Below are positions 9,740 through 21,114 of a DNA stretch of 35,981 nt, piece by piece. Origin of the DNA: Tubiluchus corallicola (Eukaryota > Priapulida > Priapulimorpha > Priapulimorphida > Tubiluchidae); assembly GCA_030141605.1 (NCBI GenBank), contig JAQGDQ010001268.1:15001-50981 (forward strand). The letters are read 5' to 3'. Below the pieces are notes generated by a model. It searched no databases. It saw only the letters and a list, made by a program, of their open reading frames with translations, and was not told where the DNA came from. Made by a program: the position numbers and the translations under genes. Positions within the stretch are counted from its first letter, which is position 1. The number at the start of each line of letters is the position of its first letter.

Positions 9740-11815
9740 TAAAACTAATAGAAATAACTAAACTAATGAGTTAATGAAAAAGGAACAAAGAATGAACGAA
9801 ATACTAAACTAATGAGTTAATGAAAAAGGAACAAATAATGAATGAAAAAATAAACTAATGAGTTAATGAAAGAAGCAACAAATATTGAATGAAATACTAA
9901 ACTAATTAGTTAATAAAAAAGAAAAAAAAAAGAATTAAAAACTAAACTAATGTGTTCATGAAAAATGAAAAACTAAAGAATGAAAAACTAAACTAATAAT
10001 TTAATGAAAGAAGCAACAAATATTGAATGAAATACTAAACTAATTAGTTAATAAAAAAAGAAAAATAAAGAATTAAAAACTAAACAAATGTGTTCATGAA
10101 AAATGAAAAACTAAAGAATGAAAAACTAAACTAATAAGTTAATGAAAGAAGGAACAAATATTGAATGAAATACTAAACTAATGACTTAACGATAGAAGGA
10201 ACAAATAATGAACGAAAAATGTAAACTAATGAGTTAATGAAAGAAGCAACAAATATTGAATGAAATACTAAACTAATTAGTTAATAAAAAAGAAAAAAAT
10301 AAAGAATTAAAAACTAAACTAATGTGTTCATGAAAAATGAAAAACTAAAGAATGAAAAACTAAACTAATAATTTAATGAAAGAAGCAACAAATATTGAAT
10401 GAAATACTAAACTAATTAGTTAATAAAAAAAGAAAAATAAAGAATTAAAAACTAAACAAATGTGTTCATGAAAAATGAAAAACTAAAGAATGAAAAACTA
10501 AACTAATAAGTTAATGAAAGAAGGAACAAATATTGAATGAAATACTAAACTAATGACTTAACGATAGAAGGAACAAATAATGAAGGAAATACTAAACTAA
10601 TGAGTTAACGAAAGAAGGAATAAAGAATGAATGAAATAGTAAACTAATGAGTTAATGAAAAAGGAACAAATAATGAACAAAATACTAAACTAATGAGTTA
10701 ATGAAGAAGGAACAAAGAATGAATAAAAAAATAAACTAATGAATTAATAAAAAAGGAATAAATAAGGAATGAAAAACTAAACTGATGAGTTAATAAAAAA
10801 GGAACGAAGACTAAATGATATAGTAAATTAATGTTTAACAAAAGAAGGAACAAATAATGAACGAAATACTAAACTAATGAGTTAATGGAAGAAGAAACAA
10901 ATAAGGAATTAAAAACTAAACTAATGAGTTAATGAAAGAAGGAACAAATAATGAATGAAAAATTAAAGTAATGAGTTAATGAAAGAAGGAACAAATAATG
11001 AATTAAAAACTAAACTAATGAGTTAATGAAAAAGGAACAAAGAATGAATGAAAAACTAAAATAATGAGTTAAAGAAAATGAAAAAATAAAGAATTAAAAA
11101 CTGAACTAATAAGTTAATGACAGAAGGAACAAATATTGAATGAAATACTAAACTAATGAGTTAATGAAAAAAGGAACAAAGAATGAATGAAATGCGAAAA
11201 TAATGAGTTCATGAAAAAGGAAAAAATAATGAATAAAAAACTAAACCAATGAGTTAACGAAAGAAGAAGTAAATAATGAATTTAAAACTAAACTAATGAC
11301 TTAACGAAAGAAGGAACAAATAATGAATTAAAAACTAAACTAATGAGTTAATGAAAAAGGAACAAAGAATGAATGAAAAACTAAACTAATGAGTTAATGA
11401 AAAAGGAACAAACAATGAATGAAAAACTAAACTAATGAGTTAATGAAAAAGGAACAAAGAATGAATGAAAAACTAATCTAATGAGTTAATGAAAGAAGAA
11501 ACAAATAATGAATTTAAAACTAAACCAATGACTTAACGAAAGAAGGAACAAACAATGAATTAAAAACTAAACTAATGAGTTAATGAAAAAGGAACAAAGA
11601 ATGAATGAAAAACTAAACTAATGAGTTAATGAAAAAGGAACAAAGAATGAATGAAAAACTAAACTAATGAGTTAAAGAAAAATGAAAAAATAAAGAATTG
11701 AAAACTAAACTAATGAATTAATGACAGAAGGAACAAATATTGAATGAAATTCTAAACTAATGAGTTAATGAAAAAGGAACAAAGAATGAATGAAAAACTA
11801 AACTAATGAGTTTAG
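9740..11815. repeat. Expanded AT-rich minisatellite in intron 1 of SIBD copy 2
   Basis: Same unit family as 6130-6975 but about 2.1 kb long, including a larger internal duplication: the block near 9870-10180 recurs near 10240-10560. Confidence 0.9.
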
Positions 11816-11982
11816 TGAGGTTTAACGAAATTAATGAGGTTGATGTCCCCTATCTGATGTCCTACGATGTAGTCTATAAAGGTGTTATTTTTGATGTTGA
11901 ATCTGGACCTCACCACTTGAAATTGGCTTGTTGAGAGATTCGTCAAGTGTTAAAATTGTTTGAAAGTTCCTAAGTCTATAAT

Positions 11983-12320
11983 CTCTGTCTCTCTCTCACC
12001 TCTCTCCCTCTATCCTTCTCTCTCTCTCTATCTCTCTCTCTCTCTCTCTTTCTCTTTCTCTCTCTCTATCTCTGCCCCCTCTCTCTCTTTCTCTTTCTCT
12101 CTCTCTCTCTGTTTCTATCTCTCTCCCTCTCTCTCTCTCTTTCTCTCTCTCCCTCCCTCTCTCTCTCTCCCTCTCTCTTTTTCTCTCTCTCTCTCCATCT
12201 CTCTCCTCTCCCTCTCCCTCGCCCTCTTTTTCTCTTTCTCTCTCTCCCTCCCTCTCACTCCCTCCCCCTCTCTCTCTCCCCCAGTCTCTCTCCCTCTGCC
12301 TCCCTCCCTCTCTGTCTTGT
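11983..12320. repeat. Pyrimidine tract before exon 2 of SIBD copy 2
   Basis: About 340 bp of TC-rich sequence ending about 30 bp before the acceptor at 12349-12351. Confidence 0.95.
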
Positions 12321-13518
12321 CATAGTTTTGACAGTTTCATTTTTTTTGCAGATCCCACAGCCTTCACTGTCCTTGTTTGGGTTGGGAAGGTGGAAGGGAA
12401 GCCTTCTGTGCGCAAAATAACTTACCTCCACTCACAGGAGAGGATTGCAAATATGGTGTGGGCTCAGATGTGTGTGGATGCTGTGACAAGTGCAAAAACG
12501 TAAGTAACTGTTATAGATAAAAGTATTCATCTTCTTCTATTTACTCATATTGAAAATCTCTACAATTAAACAAATCGTATTCAGCATCATGCATCTTACT
12601 TCTGCATTTCTTCTTCTTCTTCTTCCATTCCTGAACGTCTATTGTAGACATAGAGCCTCTATCCTTTATTAGAGCACTCAACAGGATCCTGTCTGCAGCT
12701 AAAATTTTCAACTCCGGTGATGACGTCACGTGACATGTGGGTAAAGCAAAGCCGTTTGCCTCAACAATTCAATAACTACAGTTGTTTTACGTAAATTTTA
12801 CTTAGTTGTGGACGAGAAAGTTAGCTTGGGAACGAGAAAAAATGAACTAGGTAAGGTGTTAGCTAGCTGTTAAAACTGTTACTATTATAATAGCATGGGC
12901 TGCAAAGTGTTGTCAAGTGTACAAAATGTGTTGCATGGTTCACTTAACCTTTGACCTTTTCACGATCGTCTTTAATCGCTGGAGCTGTGAAAAGGCTTAT
13001 CCCAATAAAATTTCGTTTTTTTCTTCCTGGAACAGGGACCAGCGTGACGGTAGGGTTTTCGACGATTTCAATGCAAAAGGAACCTGCAAGAAAGATTTGG
13101 AATTTGATAAAGAGCCTTTGCCTATGCCTATGCATTTGCCGCCCATTGGATAAGAATATTGCAGTGCATAAAAAAGACACCATTCCCAGAATGGCGTCAT
13201 TATTCTCTTAGTAAACAAACTAAATTCCCGATAAGAATGGAATTAAATTAAATTAAAGCTTAACTTTCTTAAACATATTTTAATTGATTAGATTATACTG
13301 TTTTTAAAACTGGTTGATGTATCCGTATCAGACCTTGCGTTAGAGATGTACTAAACGTACCTTGATTTCGTATAATCTGAATTAATGATAAATTATTAAC
13401 TATTGTCGTAGTTAGAACTTTTTTTCACTTCAAACTTGGAAATTTGATTAATGTTAGGTGATTTTAAAATTGATTGTCAGGTGATAGATTGTCAGGTGAT
13501 TAATATTAATTGATAGTA

Positions 13519-13540
13519 AATAAAATTGATTAAAAATAAA
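13519..13540 (+). terminator. Candidate polyadenylation signals of SIBD copy 2
   Basis: AATAAA at 13519-13524 and a second about 15 bp later, at the position matching copy 1. Confidence 0.45.
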
Positions 13541-13674
13541 TTTATTTGAAGTTCGTTTTATGTTCAAATATTTCAAAGTTTGTAAATATTTGTTGAAAAT
13601 GTTTTTCCAAGAGAGACGAAGTCACCATATAAGCATACACACATTAATATATGCAAAAGTTATAAATAGCGTAA

Positions 13675-14612
13675 AGGTACGACTCCATGCGTTCGCAAGG
13701 AGTGACGCGTGATCCGTAATGCGTATACAACAGTTGGTATTTAAACATGTAGAAGTGTTTCCATGTGTACGTAATGCGTGATGCTAGATCCATAATGCGT
13801 ATACAACAGTTGGTATTTAAACTTGTACAAGTGTTTGCATGTGTACGTAATGCGTGATGCGAGATCCGTAATGCGTATACAGCAGTTGGTATTTAAACAC
13901 GTAGAAGTGTTTCCATGTGTACGTAATGCGTGATGCGAGATCCATAATGCGTATACAACAGTTGGTATTTAAACTTGTACAAGTGTTTGTATGTGTACGT
14001 AAAGCGTGATGCGAGATCCGTAATGCGTATACAGCAGTTGGTATTTAAACACGTAGAAGTGTTTCCATGTGTACGTAATGCGTGATGCGAGATCCGTAAT
14101 GCGTATACAACAGTTGGTATTTAAACACGTAGAAGTGTTTCCATGCGTACCTAATGCGTGATGCGTGATCCGTAATGCGTATACAACAGTTGGTATTTAA
14201 ACACGTAGAAGTGTTTCCATGTGTACGTAATGCGTGATGCGTGATCCGTAATGCGTACACAACAGTTGGTATTTAAGCACGTAGAAGCGTTTCCATGTGT
14301 ACCTAATGCGTGATGCGTGATCCGTAATGCGTATACAACAGTTGGTATTTAAACACGTAGAAGCGTTTCCATGTGTACCTAATGCGTGATGCGTGATTCG
14401 TAATGCGTATACAACAGTTGGTATTTAAACACGTAGAAGCGTTTCCATGTGTACCTAATGCGTGATGCGTGATGCGTGATGCGTGATACGTAGTGCGTGA
14501 TGCGAGATCCGTAATGCGTATACAACAGTTGGTATTTAAACACGTAGAAGGGTTTCCATGTGTACCTAATGCGTGATGCGTGATGCGTATACAACAGTTG
14601 GTATTTAAACAC
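13675..14612. repeat. 76-bp minisatellite array, about 12 units
   Basis: CAGTTGGTATTTAAAC recurs every 76 bp from 13731 (13807, 13883, 13959, 14035 and on). Each unit has AATGCGTGATGCG repeats and the hairpin AAACAC-GTAGAA-GTGTTT. Some later units vary in the number of TGATGCG blocks. The array ends in the variant ACACGAGACAGAAAG. Confidence 0.95.
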
Positions 14613-14649
14613 GAGACAGAAAGTTTGGAATAAGTGGCATAAAAGCAAA

Positions 14650-14733
14650 GATGGACACGATCGTTGCTTTAGCTAAAATCGCTGTTTTGCCAACGCTACT
14701 GTATGTCGCTACATCCTGGCTAGATTCAAAAAT
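14650..14733 (+). mobile_element. Short LINE fragment (RT C-terminal side), duplicate of 16350-16434
   Basis: Reads MDTIVALAKIAVLPTLLYV, then ATSWLDSKI, the block after the RT thumb in non-LTR elements (usually ..VLP.LLYG...W). It is followed at once by unrelated sequence. Both this copy and 16350 are preceded by the end of the 76-bp array and a shared GGCATAAAA spacer, so the two came from one segmental duplication. Confidence 0.55.
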
Positions 14734-14868
14734 AATACACTATACACCGAATAACTGGAAAAAATTTCTGTGATTGCTGTGATTTCTGCGCAGGAGTGAT
14801 TTTGTGCTGTCACGTGATTTCAATCCCTCCACGCTCCACCAGTGTGGTCACTATTTTGCTTCTCAGAA

Positions 14869-15248
14869 TAGGAGTGAGCATTCTCTACCAGAAAGCGAAT
14901 TCGAATCGAACCGAATTTGTGACTTTCGAATTCGAATCGCACCGAACTTCAGTGTTTCGAATTCGAACCGAATTGGAATTGAGATCGAAAGATTTTCGAA
15001 CAAGTTTTCGAACCGCCAGTAAAAATTAGTCGTACAAAGATCATGCATGTCACTAGATTTTGTTCTGCAATAAAGTGACTAGTAATTTGTTTAAAGTTTT
15101 GTGCAAAAATCACAGCTAAATTATGCTAATTGCTAATACTAATTTAAATGATACTAATTTTAATGATCAGGAACATATGTGATTGAAGTGCTGAATTATT
15201 CGAATCTATAGTTTTGGATTCGAATCGAACGTTCGATGCTCACCCCTA
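14869..15248 (-). mobile_element. hAT-type MITE, copy A
   Basis: Ends TAGGAGTGAGCAT (left) and ATGCTCACCCCTA (right) form terminal inverted repeats. The perfect 8-bp target-site duplication TCTCAGAA is at 14861-14868 and 15249-15256, the hAT hallmark. The interior is full of GAATTCGAA / TTCGATTCGAA blocks near both ends, with an AT-rich centre. No coding capacity. Oriented opposite to copies B and C. Confidence 0.9.
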
Positions 15249-15354
15249 TCTCAGAATCATTATTTTAGACAATTTCGCCCTGTTAGTTGATTATATTATC
15301 AAAACGTGATCTAACGGTTAACTTATCTGACGTGTAATTTAAAATCCTTTTTAA

Positions 15355-15778
15355 CCCTTTCAGTCCCAAATTATTTTTTTAATAAGAAAAATTTTTTGGC
15401 TCCGCACTTTTTTCCCAATGTATCCTGTGAGATACACGACATTCTTTATCATATGCAAGTTCGACTTTTTTAAAAACACAAAAGCAAAAAATGTGCTTCA
15501 TTTTGCAACTGCTGATAATTTTTTAAAGTATTTAAGACATTTAGTATGCACGCCATGCTGATCTGTACAAAGTCGTCTCTAAAGTACTGTACCTTGCACA
15601 GTTTTTTATGCTATGTAGATTTTCTAGTTTGCCATTTTATCACCATTTTAGTCTATTGTTATTGGCTTAAATCAATTTAACTATTAACAGATCAAATAAC
15701 TGTCAGTTTTAAAGTTTTATTAATTTTAAAGGCAGAAAATATTCTCGTATCCCACGGGATAAGACGGGTATGAAAGGG
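15355..15778. mobile_element. piggyBac-like MITE between TTAA sites
   Basis: TTAA at 15351-15354 and 15779-15782 bounds a 424-bp AT-rich segment. Its ends are inverted: CCCTTTCA at the left, TGAAAGGG at the right. Subterminal GTATCCTGTGAGATAC and TCGTATCCCACGGGATAAG are also partly palindromic. TTAA targets with CCC ends are typical of piggyBac elements. It has no open frame, so it is non-autonomous. Assignment rests on ends and target site only. Confidence 0.6.
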
Positions 15779-15782
15779 TTAA

Positions 15783-16137
15783 GGTTCCAATCTAGGCCGA
15801 CTTTTGCATTTCTTTTCTTACAGCGGAGTTTGATTAAAAAATAATTAATAACTAGTGAGCATTTGATGATAGGAGATTCTTTAATCTAGCAGCTTTTGTT
15901 TTTCAAATAAATTTAAATAGTTTTAATAGTTAACATGCATGTTATTACATGTATGGAATTACTGTTGTGCTTCAAAGTTTCAGTGAAATCAGAACTTGTG
16001 ACTTAACACCAGCGGCGGAACTAGGGGGGAGCGAGGAGGTGCGCGCGCCCGCTTGTCAAAGTTTGCCCCCCCCCTGCAAAATCGGACAAATAATTTTTTT
16101 GCATTGAAAATTGCAGTTCGCATGTAATCATTTTCAA
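15783..16137. other. No gene; one G/C-rich repeat motif
   Basis: AT-rich DNA with a motif at 16011-16075 (GGCGGAACTAGGGGGGAGCG, then TGTCAAAGTTTGCCCC) that recurs at 26165-26225, suggesting an undefined dispersed element. Confidence 0.4.
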
Positions 16138-16290
16138 GATGTTTCCATGTGTACGTAATGCGTGATGTGATGCGTGATCCGTAATGCGTATTCAGCAGTT
16201 GGTATTTAAACACGTAGAAGTGTTTCCATGTGTACCTAATGCGTGATGCGTAATGCGTATACAACAGTTGGTATTTAAACACGAGACAGA
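16138..16290. repeat. Two-unit copy of the 76-bp minisatellite
   Basis: Two units ending in the same terminal variant (ACACGAGACAGAAAG) as the array at 13675-14612, followed by the same LINE fragment. Confidence 0.9.
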
Positions 16291-16349
16291 AAGCTTGGAA
16301 TAAATGGCATAAAATCAAAAAATTCTGTTTTACATACAAAAGAATTAAA

Positions 16350-18848
16350 GATGGACACGATCGTTGCTTTAGCTAAAATCGCTGTTTTGCCAACGCTACT
16401 GTATGTCGCTACATCCTGGCTAGATTCAAAAATACAGGCTTTCGACGAACTTATATATACTCAAAACGCCCGTTAGTGTTAAATACAATCCTCCTAAAAC
16501 TGAACTAGAATTAATATGTGGTTTACCTCCAATCGATATACTGTACTCGCCTATTGTCAGCAAATGTTTAATGAAAGCATTAGATAAACCAGAGGATGGT
16601 GTAGTTAGGTGTGAAATTCAACTTACTGAGCAGCTTCATAATCTGGGCCAATGAAAGCATTAGATAAACCAGAGGATGGTGTAGTTAGGTGTGAAATTTA
16701 ACTTATTGATTAGCTGCGTAATCTGGACCAATACTTTTGTAGCATACTGTTTATTTTCCCCCAGAAAGTCTATTGAGAAATAGTGTGATGATGGTGTTAT
16801 CAATAATAATAATTAACACGACAACCAAGCTATTGTCATATTATCAACCAAACCTGAAAACAAGTATTAAAAAATGGTTCAGTTGCCCTTTAAACCCAAG
16901 ATTTAGGAATTTAAGTTCTGCGGGTTGGTTTGTAGCATTCAATTTTGTGCGCGATATGAAGCCGTCTGATCAACTTGTGAATGCGGAGTGGTGACCCAGA
17001 AAACTCGTCACGATACAGGTGTACAAGGTAGAAAACAGTTGAGCTTTGGTTTTGGACCCGAAAACATTACATAGGTCAGACTTTTCGTAATGGCAGTTTT
17101 GCTGAACTTTCAAATGAAAGTGTTTGTCCATTTTACTGCCGTCGTAGTTGATGAGTGAGGATTTTGGACAGTTAATGGTCTCCCAAGAACCCGATGTTAT
17201 GGTGATAGTACTGGTGGCTGGAGGACTACCGGTTGAGCGATAGACGAGAAGGACAAGACAGTTCTCTTGTTTATTTGAGGCCAGCAAGAGGTGTCTAGAG
17301 CTTCAAACTATTTCACGGGATCCCGATCTGTAAGCTGATTTATTCTTTGCCATGCAGCGTATCATGGGCACAGATGGACTAATGGTATTCACAATTGATA
17401 AATGTTCAATATAAACGTGATCCTACACGAGTTGAAGTCATGCCAGACATTGAAATTATGCATGAAGTTTAGCAACGAAATGTTTCCCGGATGCTGCTAA
17501 TTTACACGTGACGTCACAGCCCTGAATGCTATTCTTAACCCGTTAACTTGCTAGCGTTTCCCCAGGGGTGGCTGGTAGTTAAGATAAGCCCTTAGACTAG
17601 CGTTTTCTACGGTTAGTTTAGCTTATGTCCAATAGAAATATTAACAAGACATTATAGTTATGAACACTGTTTATTTTTGGTGATATTGCTTAATTTTGCA
17701 TTCAATTTTGCCCAGTAACGTTTTCTGATATTTTTGCCAATGTTTTGTTTCGATGTATTGTGCATTAATGACATATTTGGTCGGTTTGATTTTCGTGCCT
17801 AATGTTTTGTCATTAAACGTGATTACAGTATACTATGATTATTATTGTTGCATCATTGTCCTGTTGCATTTGATTCAATTAACCGACAAGTGCTAATACA
17901 GAATCCCACAAGAACCAAGACCATCTTGAAGTGGTAGCACCCCCCCCCCCGTAGACTACCCTTGCTGCGAAGCCACTATCTGGAGTTTGTGGGCAGATCC
18001 CTCTTTAAAGTAATAATTTTATGGAAAATTTTTGCTCGGCCAAGGAATCTCCAGTGACTACCTTACATCTAGTCAGGCCTGCCCCATCTGCACAAGTCGT
18101 AACAGCTTTAATCATTTTTTGGCTAATCACATAGCAAAAGTTAAATTGTTTTTAAAGATTACAAAAGGTGTAGAAATTGCCCGTAATGATAAGTTGACGA
18201 TCGGTAATTTGGACAACACAAAGGTCAGATATAATAAAAATGAAGTGGACAAATACATCAAAGTTTTATGGAGTAGAAAAGTACAACATGTAAACCAGTT
18301 GACCAGTAATCCGCGAGAGTTAATTCCTGTATTTACAACACCATTAGATATACCAGTCAGTAAATATGACAGATTTATAGAAACAAGTGCCTTAGCTCTT
18401 CTACTTGGAAGAGGTTGCAAATCATTTAAATACAGGATAGGTATAACTGATTCAGATCTGTGTGTTTGCGGTTTGGGCAGTCAAACCCCAGAACGTTTAA
18501 TTTTTCATTGTCCGTTACCATTGGTTAGACAAGATATAAGAGTGAATCTCGAACGCAGCTTAGAAAATAATGACATTCGAAATATTTACAGAAAGAGAGA
18601 CACTAATGTAATTAAAATGTATATAGATATTGTAAAAGAACTACCGCAAAATGATCTTACAGCAAATTGATTATACATTGATTATAAATATTGGATATAT
18701 ATTTAGAATAAGTAAATCGTAATGCAAAATTGTCAGCTTGTTTAGTACGAAATTTATTTAATGTACATAATGTAAAGACTTATTTAACATTTTTGTACTT
18801 TGTGCCCTGCAAACAGAGGGCTTATTGTATAATTTTCAATAAAGATTT
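16350..18848 (+). mobile_element. Degenerate non-LTR retrotransposon (LINE) 3' half, interrupted
   Basis: The RT C-terminal block (AKIAVLPTLLYVATSW at 16365) is followed after a frameshift by PKTELELICGLPPIDILYS and further LINE sequence ending HNLGQ near 16650. The last 80 bp are tandemly duplicated (16571-16650, 16651-16731). The protein resumes at 18032 with LGQGISSDYL, so about 1.3 kb (16740-18030), which I do not recognise, separates two neighbouring parts. The 3' UTR ends AATAAAGATTTT and then a TAA-repeat tail, as in I-type LINEs. Dead element. Confidence 0.65.
18032..18670 (+). pseudogene. C-terminal LINE ORF2 remnant (212 codons open)
   Basis: Starts in open frame, not at a true ATG (18032 is TTG). 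It reads GISSDYLTSSQACPIC, a tryptophan block VLWSRKVQHVNQL, and then LLLGRGCKSFKYRIGITDSD followed by CVCGLGSQTPERLIFHC. The C.CG...T..H...C arrangement is the cysteine/histidine motif at the C-terminus of many non-LTR retrotransposon proteins. The stop at 18668-18670 probably is the element's native stop. Confidence 0.7.
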
Positions 18849-18923
<75 letters not shown>

Positions 18924-18963
18924 GTAATAATAATAATAATAATAATAATCATAATAATAACAA
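18849..18963. repeat. TAA microsatellite tail of the LINE
   Basis: About 110 bp of (AAT)n directly after AATAAAGATTTTT. A triplet tail of this type is the 3' end of I-like LINEs. Confidence 0.9.
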
Positions 18964-18969
18964 TTTGCG

Positions 18970-19345
18970 AGTTGATATCGACACCTGGCGCAGAGAATAG
19001 AAAAGGAAGTGTCAGCTGGCCCTTCCTGTCAAAGAGTAACTCGCAGCAAGTTAATCTCTCTAGTCTAAACATGCTTGTGAGTTACCTGACGAGTTACTCC
19101 TGACATTTCTCGCTGTGAATAGAGCAGCAAGTGTCAGCTCGCCATTACTGTCAAAGAGTAACTCGCAGCAAGTTAATCTCTCTAGTCTAAACGCGCTTGT
19201 GAGTTACCTGACCAGTTACTCTCGACACTTCTCGCTGTGAATAGAGAAGTGAGTGACAGCTCGCCTTTACTCTCGGTGAGTAACTCGCAGTAAGTTAATC
19301 TCTCTAGTCTAAACGCGCTTGTGAGTTACTTGTCAAGTTACTTGG
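18970..19345. repeat. 122-bp tandem repeat, about three units
   Basis: TTAATCTCTCTAGTCTAAAC occurs at 19051, 19173 and 19295. Each unit contains inverted GAGTAACTCGC and GTGAGTTAC blocks and a TGTCAGCTCGCC motif. Confidence 0.9.
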
Positions 19346-19723
19346 CAAAATAGCTTTACCTTGAAGGTCATAAATTGATATGGGATGTACAGCACACTTG
19401 CAAAGTTCAGTTTCCACAAACACTAGGAGAATGTAATCAGTCTTGTCAGGGAGATGGTGACTACAGAACAATTGTGACTGAAAATGAATGGGACTTTGGT
19501 GGATCCAAGTCTGAACTCGCTCGACTGTGTCGTGTTGACAAAAGGTATAACAGTAGAATATTCAACGTTTATTGATACACAAGTTTCCACAGAAATATAG
19601 GTAAAATGATGTCTGAATATAATGTCTTGTAAAAGCCAACTGCTAGTACAGAATATAGCAAAACTAGAGCAACCGTTCACTATTAGGTTAAACCCATTTC
19701 TAGTGTAGGTAATAGATAGATAG

Positions 19724-20131
19724 TAGGGGTGAGCATCGAACGTTCGAATTCGATTCGAACTAGTTTTTTTTAGTTCGAACTCGATTCGAATCCAAAACTA
19801 TAGATTCGAATAATTCGGCACTTCAATCACAGCTGTTCCTGATCACTAAAACGATTGAAACATCATGCAATTAGCATAATTTAGCTGTGATTTCTGCACA
19901 CAATTTTAAACAAATTACTAGTCGTTTTATTGCAGAACAAAATCTAGTGATATGCAGGATCTTTGTAAGACTAATTTTTACTGGTGGTTCGAAAACTTGT
20001 TCGAAAATCGTTCAATCTCAATTCGAATTCGGTTCGAATTCGAAACACCGAAGCACGGTTCGATTCGAATTCGAAAGTCACAAATTAGGTTCGATTCGAA
20101 TTCGCTTTCTGGTAGAGAATGCTCACCCCTA
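19724..20131 (+). mobile_element. hAT-type MITE, copy B
   Basis: TAGGGGTGAGCAT and ATGCTCACCCCTA terminal inverted repeats bound a 408-bp element like copies A and C. Flanks ATAGATAG (left) and TTAGATAC (right) match at 6 of 8 positions, so the target duplication has decayed. Confidence 0.85.
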
Positions 20132-20139
20132 TTAGATAC

Positions 20140-20459
20140 AGAGCAACCGTTCACTATTACGTTAAACTCATTTTTAGAATAGGTAACAGATATATTTAGC
20201 CATATGTAACTACAGTAATAGCGGTTTTACAGGTTATTAATATAATTGCAAATTAAATGTATTTTTTTATGATTTTCGGTCGTTCACAAAGACAGTCTGA
20301 ACCCCCCACCGTTATAAACTCAGAATTTGAGTAGACAGCGGTGCTCAGATAAAACGGATCACAGTTTTTATATCATGGAAGCTAATTTAACGCTCATTAC
20401 ACGTGGAAAGACAGGTTATTCATGTGTGTAGTAGCTTCTTTACGGGTAGTTAACTTTTG
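20140..20459. other. No gene recognised
   Basis: AT-rich sequence without repeat or recognisable coding potential. Confidence 0.4.
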
Positions 20460-20940
20460 CTTGTGTTTCTAGCTTGGCTTGGTGGATCTGTGCAGTTCAG
20501 TACAGAACACGTTTTAATATACGTAATGTTAACACAAAGGTAGAGAAACTTAAAGGTTTTTGCACTTCAGAAATGATCTTTTGCTGATTTTTGGTGATTT
20601 TTGCTAATGTTTGGTGATTTTTGGTGATTTTTGCTGATGTTTGGTGATTTTTTTTTATTTTTGGTGTCGCAAAACATTTATCAACTCACTATTTCAGTAT
20701 ATAAATGGCACATCTTTTCTTTCTAAGCAAGTATAAGTATCACAATACTACTATAATGGGCTTATATCGGATTGTAATTATTAACATACATTAATAATAA
20801 CATTGGGCTAAAATGAACATGCGTGGGCGGATTCAACCATTTTAGTACCGTAAATGTTCTTAGTCTTGTGTTTCCACTTAAGTTTGACCGTGTTATCTGT
20901 CACGGTGTGTTGCAAGTGTGAAACTGACAAAAGGATAAAA
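20460..20940 (+). other. Relic of the distal 5' flank of a fourth SIBD copy
   Basis: Matches 5100-5500 in order: TCTAGC.TGGCTT.GTGGATC, GTTTTTGCACTTCAGAA, the TTTGGTGATTTTTGCT repeats, CAAAACATTTATCAACTCAC, TATAAATGGCACATC, and ATGCGTGGGCGGATTCAACC. Homology stops near 20936, just where copy 1 enters its TGACCTT repeats. No exon 1 follows. Confidence 0.75.
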
Positions 20941-21114
20941 TTTTAGCTTTATTACAATGTACCTTACACTTATTACACATTACTTTACACAAATAAACCA
21001 CACTTTCCCAATTCCAGATTTCCTCCCTATTGAATAAACATCTTCATCTTCTAGTTGAAATAATTATTGTATATAATGAGGTATAGAAATGCTTTCTTTT
21101 TCGTTTACTACCAA

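Larger units (their letters stand above)
9510..13153 (+). pseudogene. SIBD copy 2, broken in exon 3
   Basis: Exon 1 (9510-9559) is identical to copy 1. Exon 2 (12352-12499) is intact, with two coding changes (LSC to LHC, CWGW to CLGW). Both introns (2792 and 536 bp) keep their splice sites. Exon 3 starts at 13036 but lacks 77 bp corresponding to 7981-8057 of copy 1. The deletion joins GGACCAG directly to CGTGACGG; both sides end in AG, so a 2-bp microhomology event is likely. It removes three cysteines and the CGGPWGMYGDCGEGLKC block, and shifts the frame so that a TGA follows CKNGPA. The old reading frame downstream stays open to 13153. A truncated 69-residue, 8-cysteine product is possible if it is transcribed; otherwise it is a pseudogene. 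Confidence 0.85.

Noticed and set aside
13997-14648. Minus-strand frames such as YALRITHHALRTHGN repeats
   Set aside because: Translations of the 76-bp minisatellite; the same occurs at 15989-16339 and 32957-33468.
14796-15048. Open frames rich in FEFES / SNRIG
   Set aside because: Lie in the TTCGAA-rich arms of the hAT MITE; repeated at 19887-20182 and 26729-27030 with the other MITE copies.
16970-17287. 105-codon minus-strand frame
   Set aside because: No recognisable motif, no start or splice context; left unassigned in the unexplained 1.3-kb segment.
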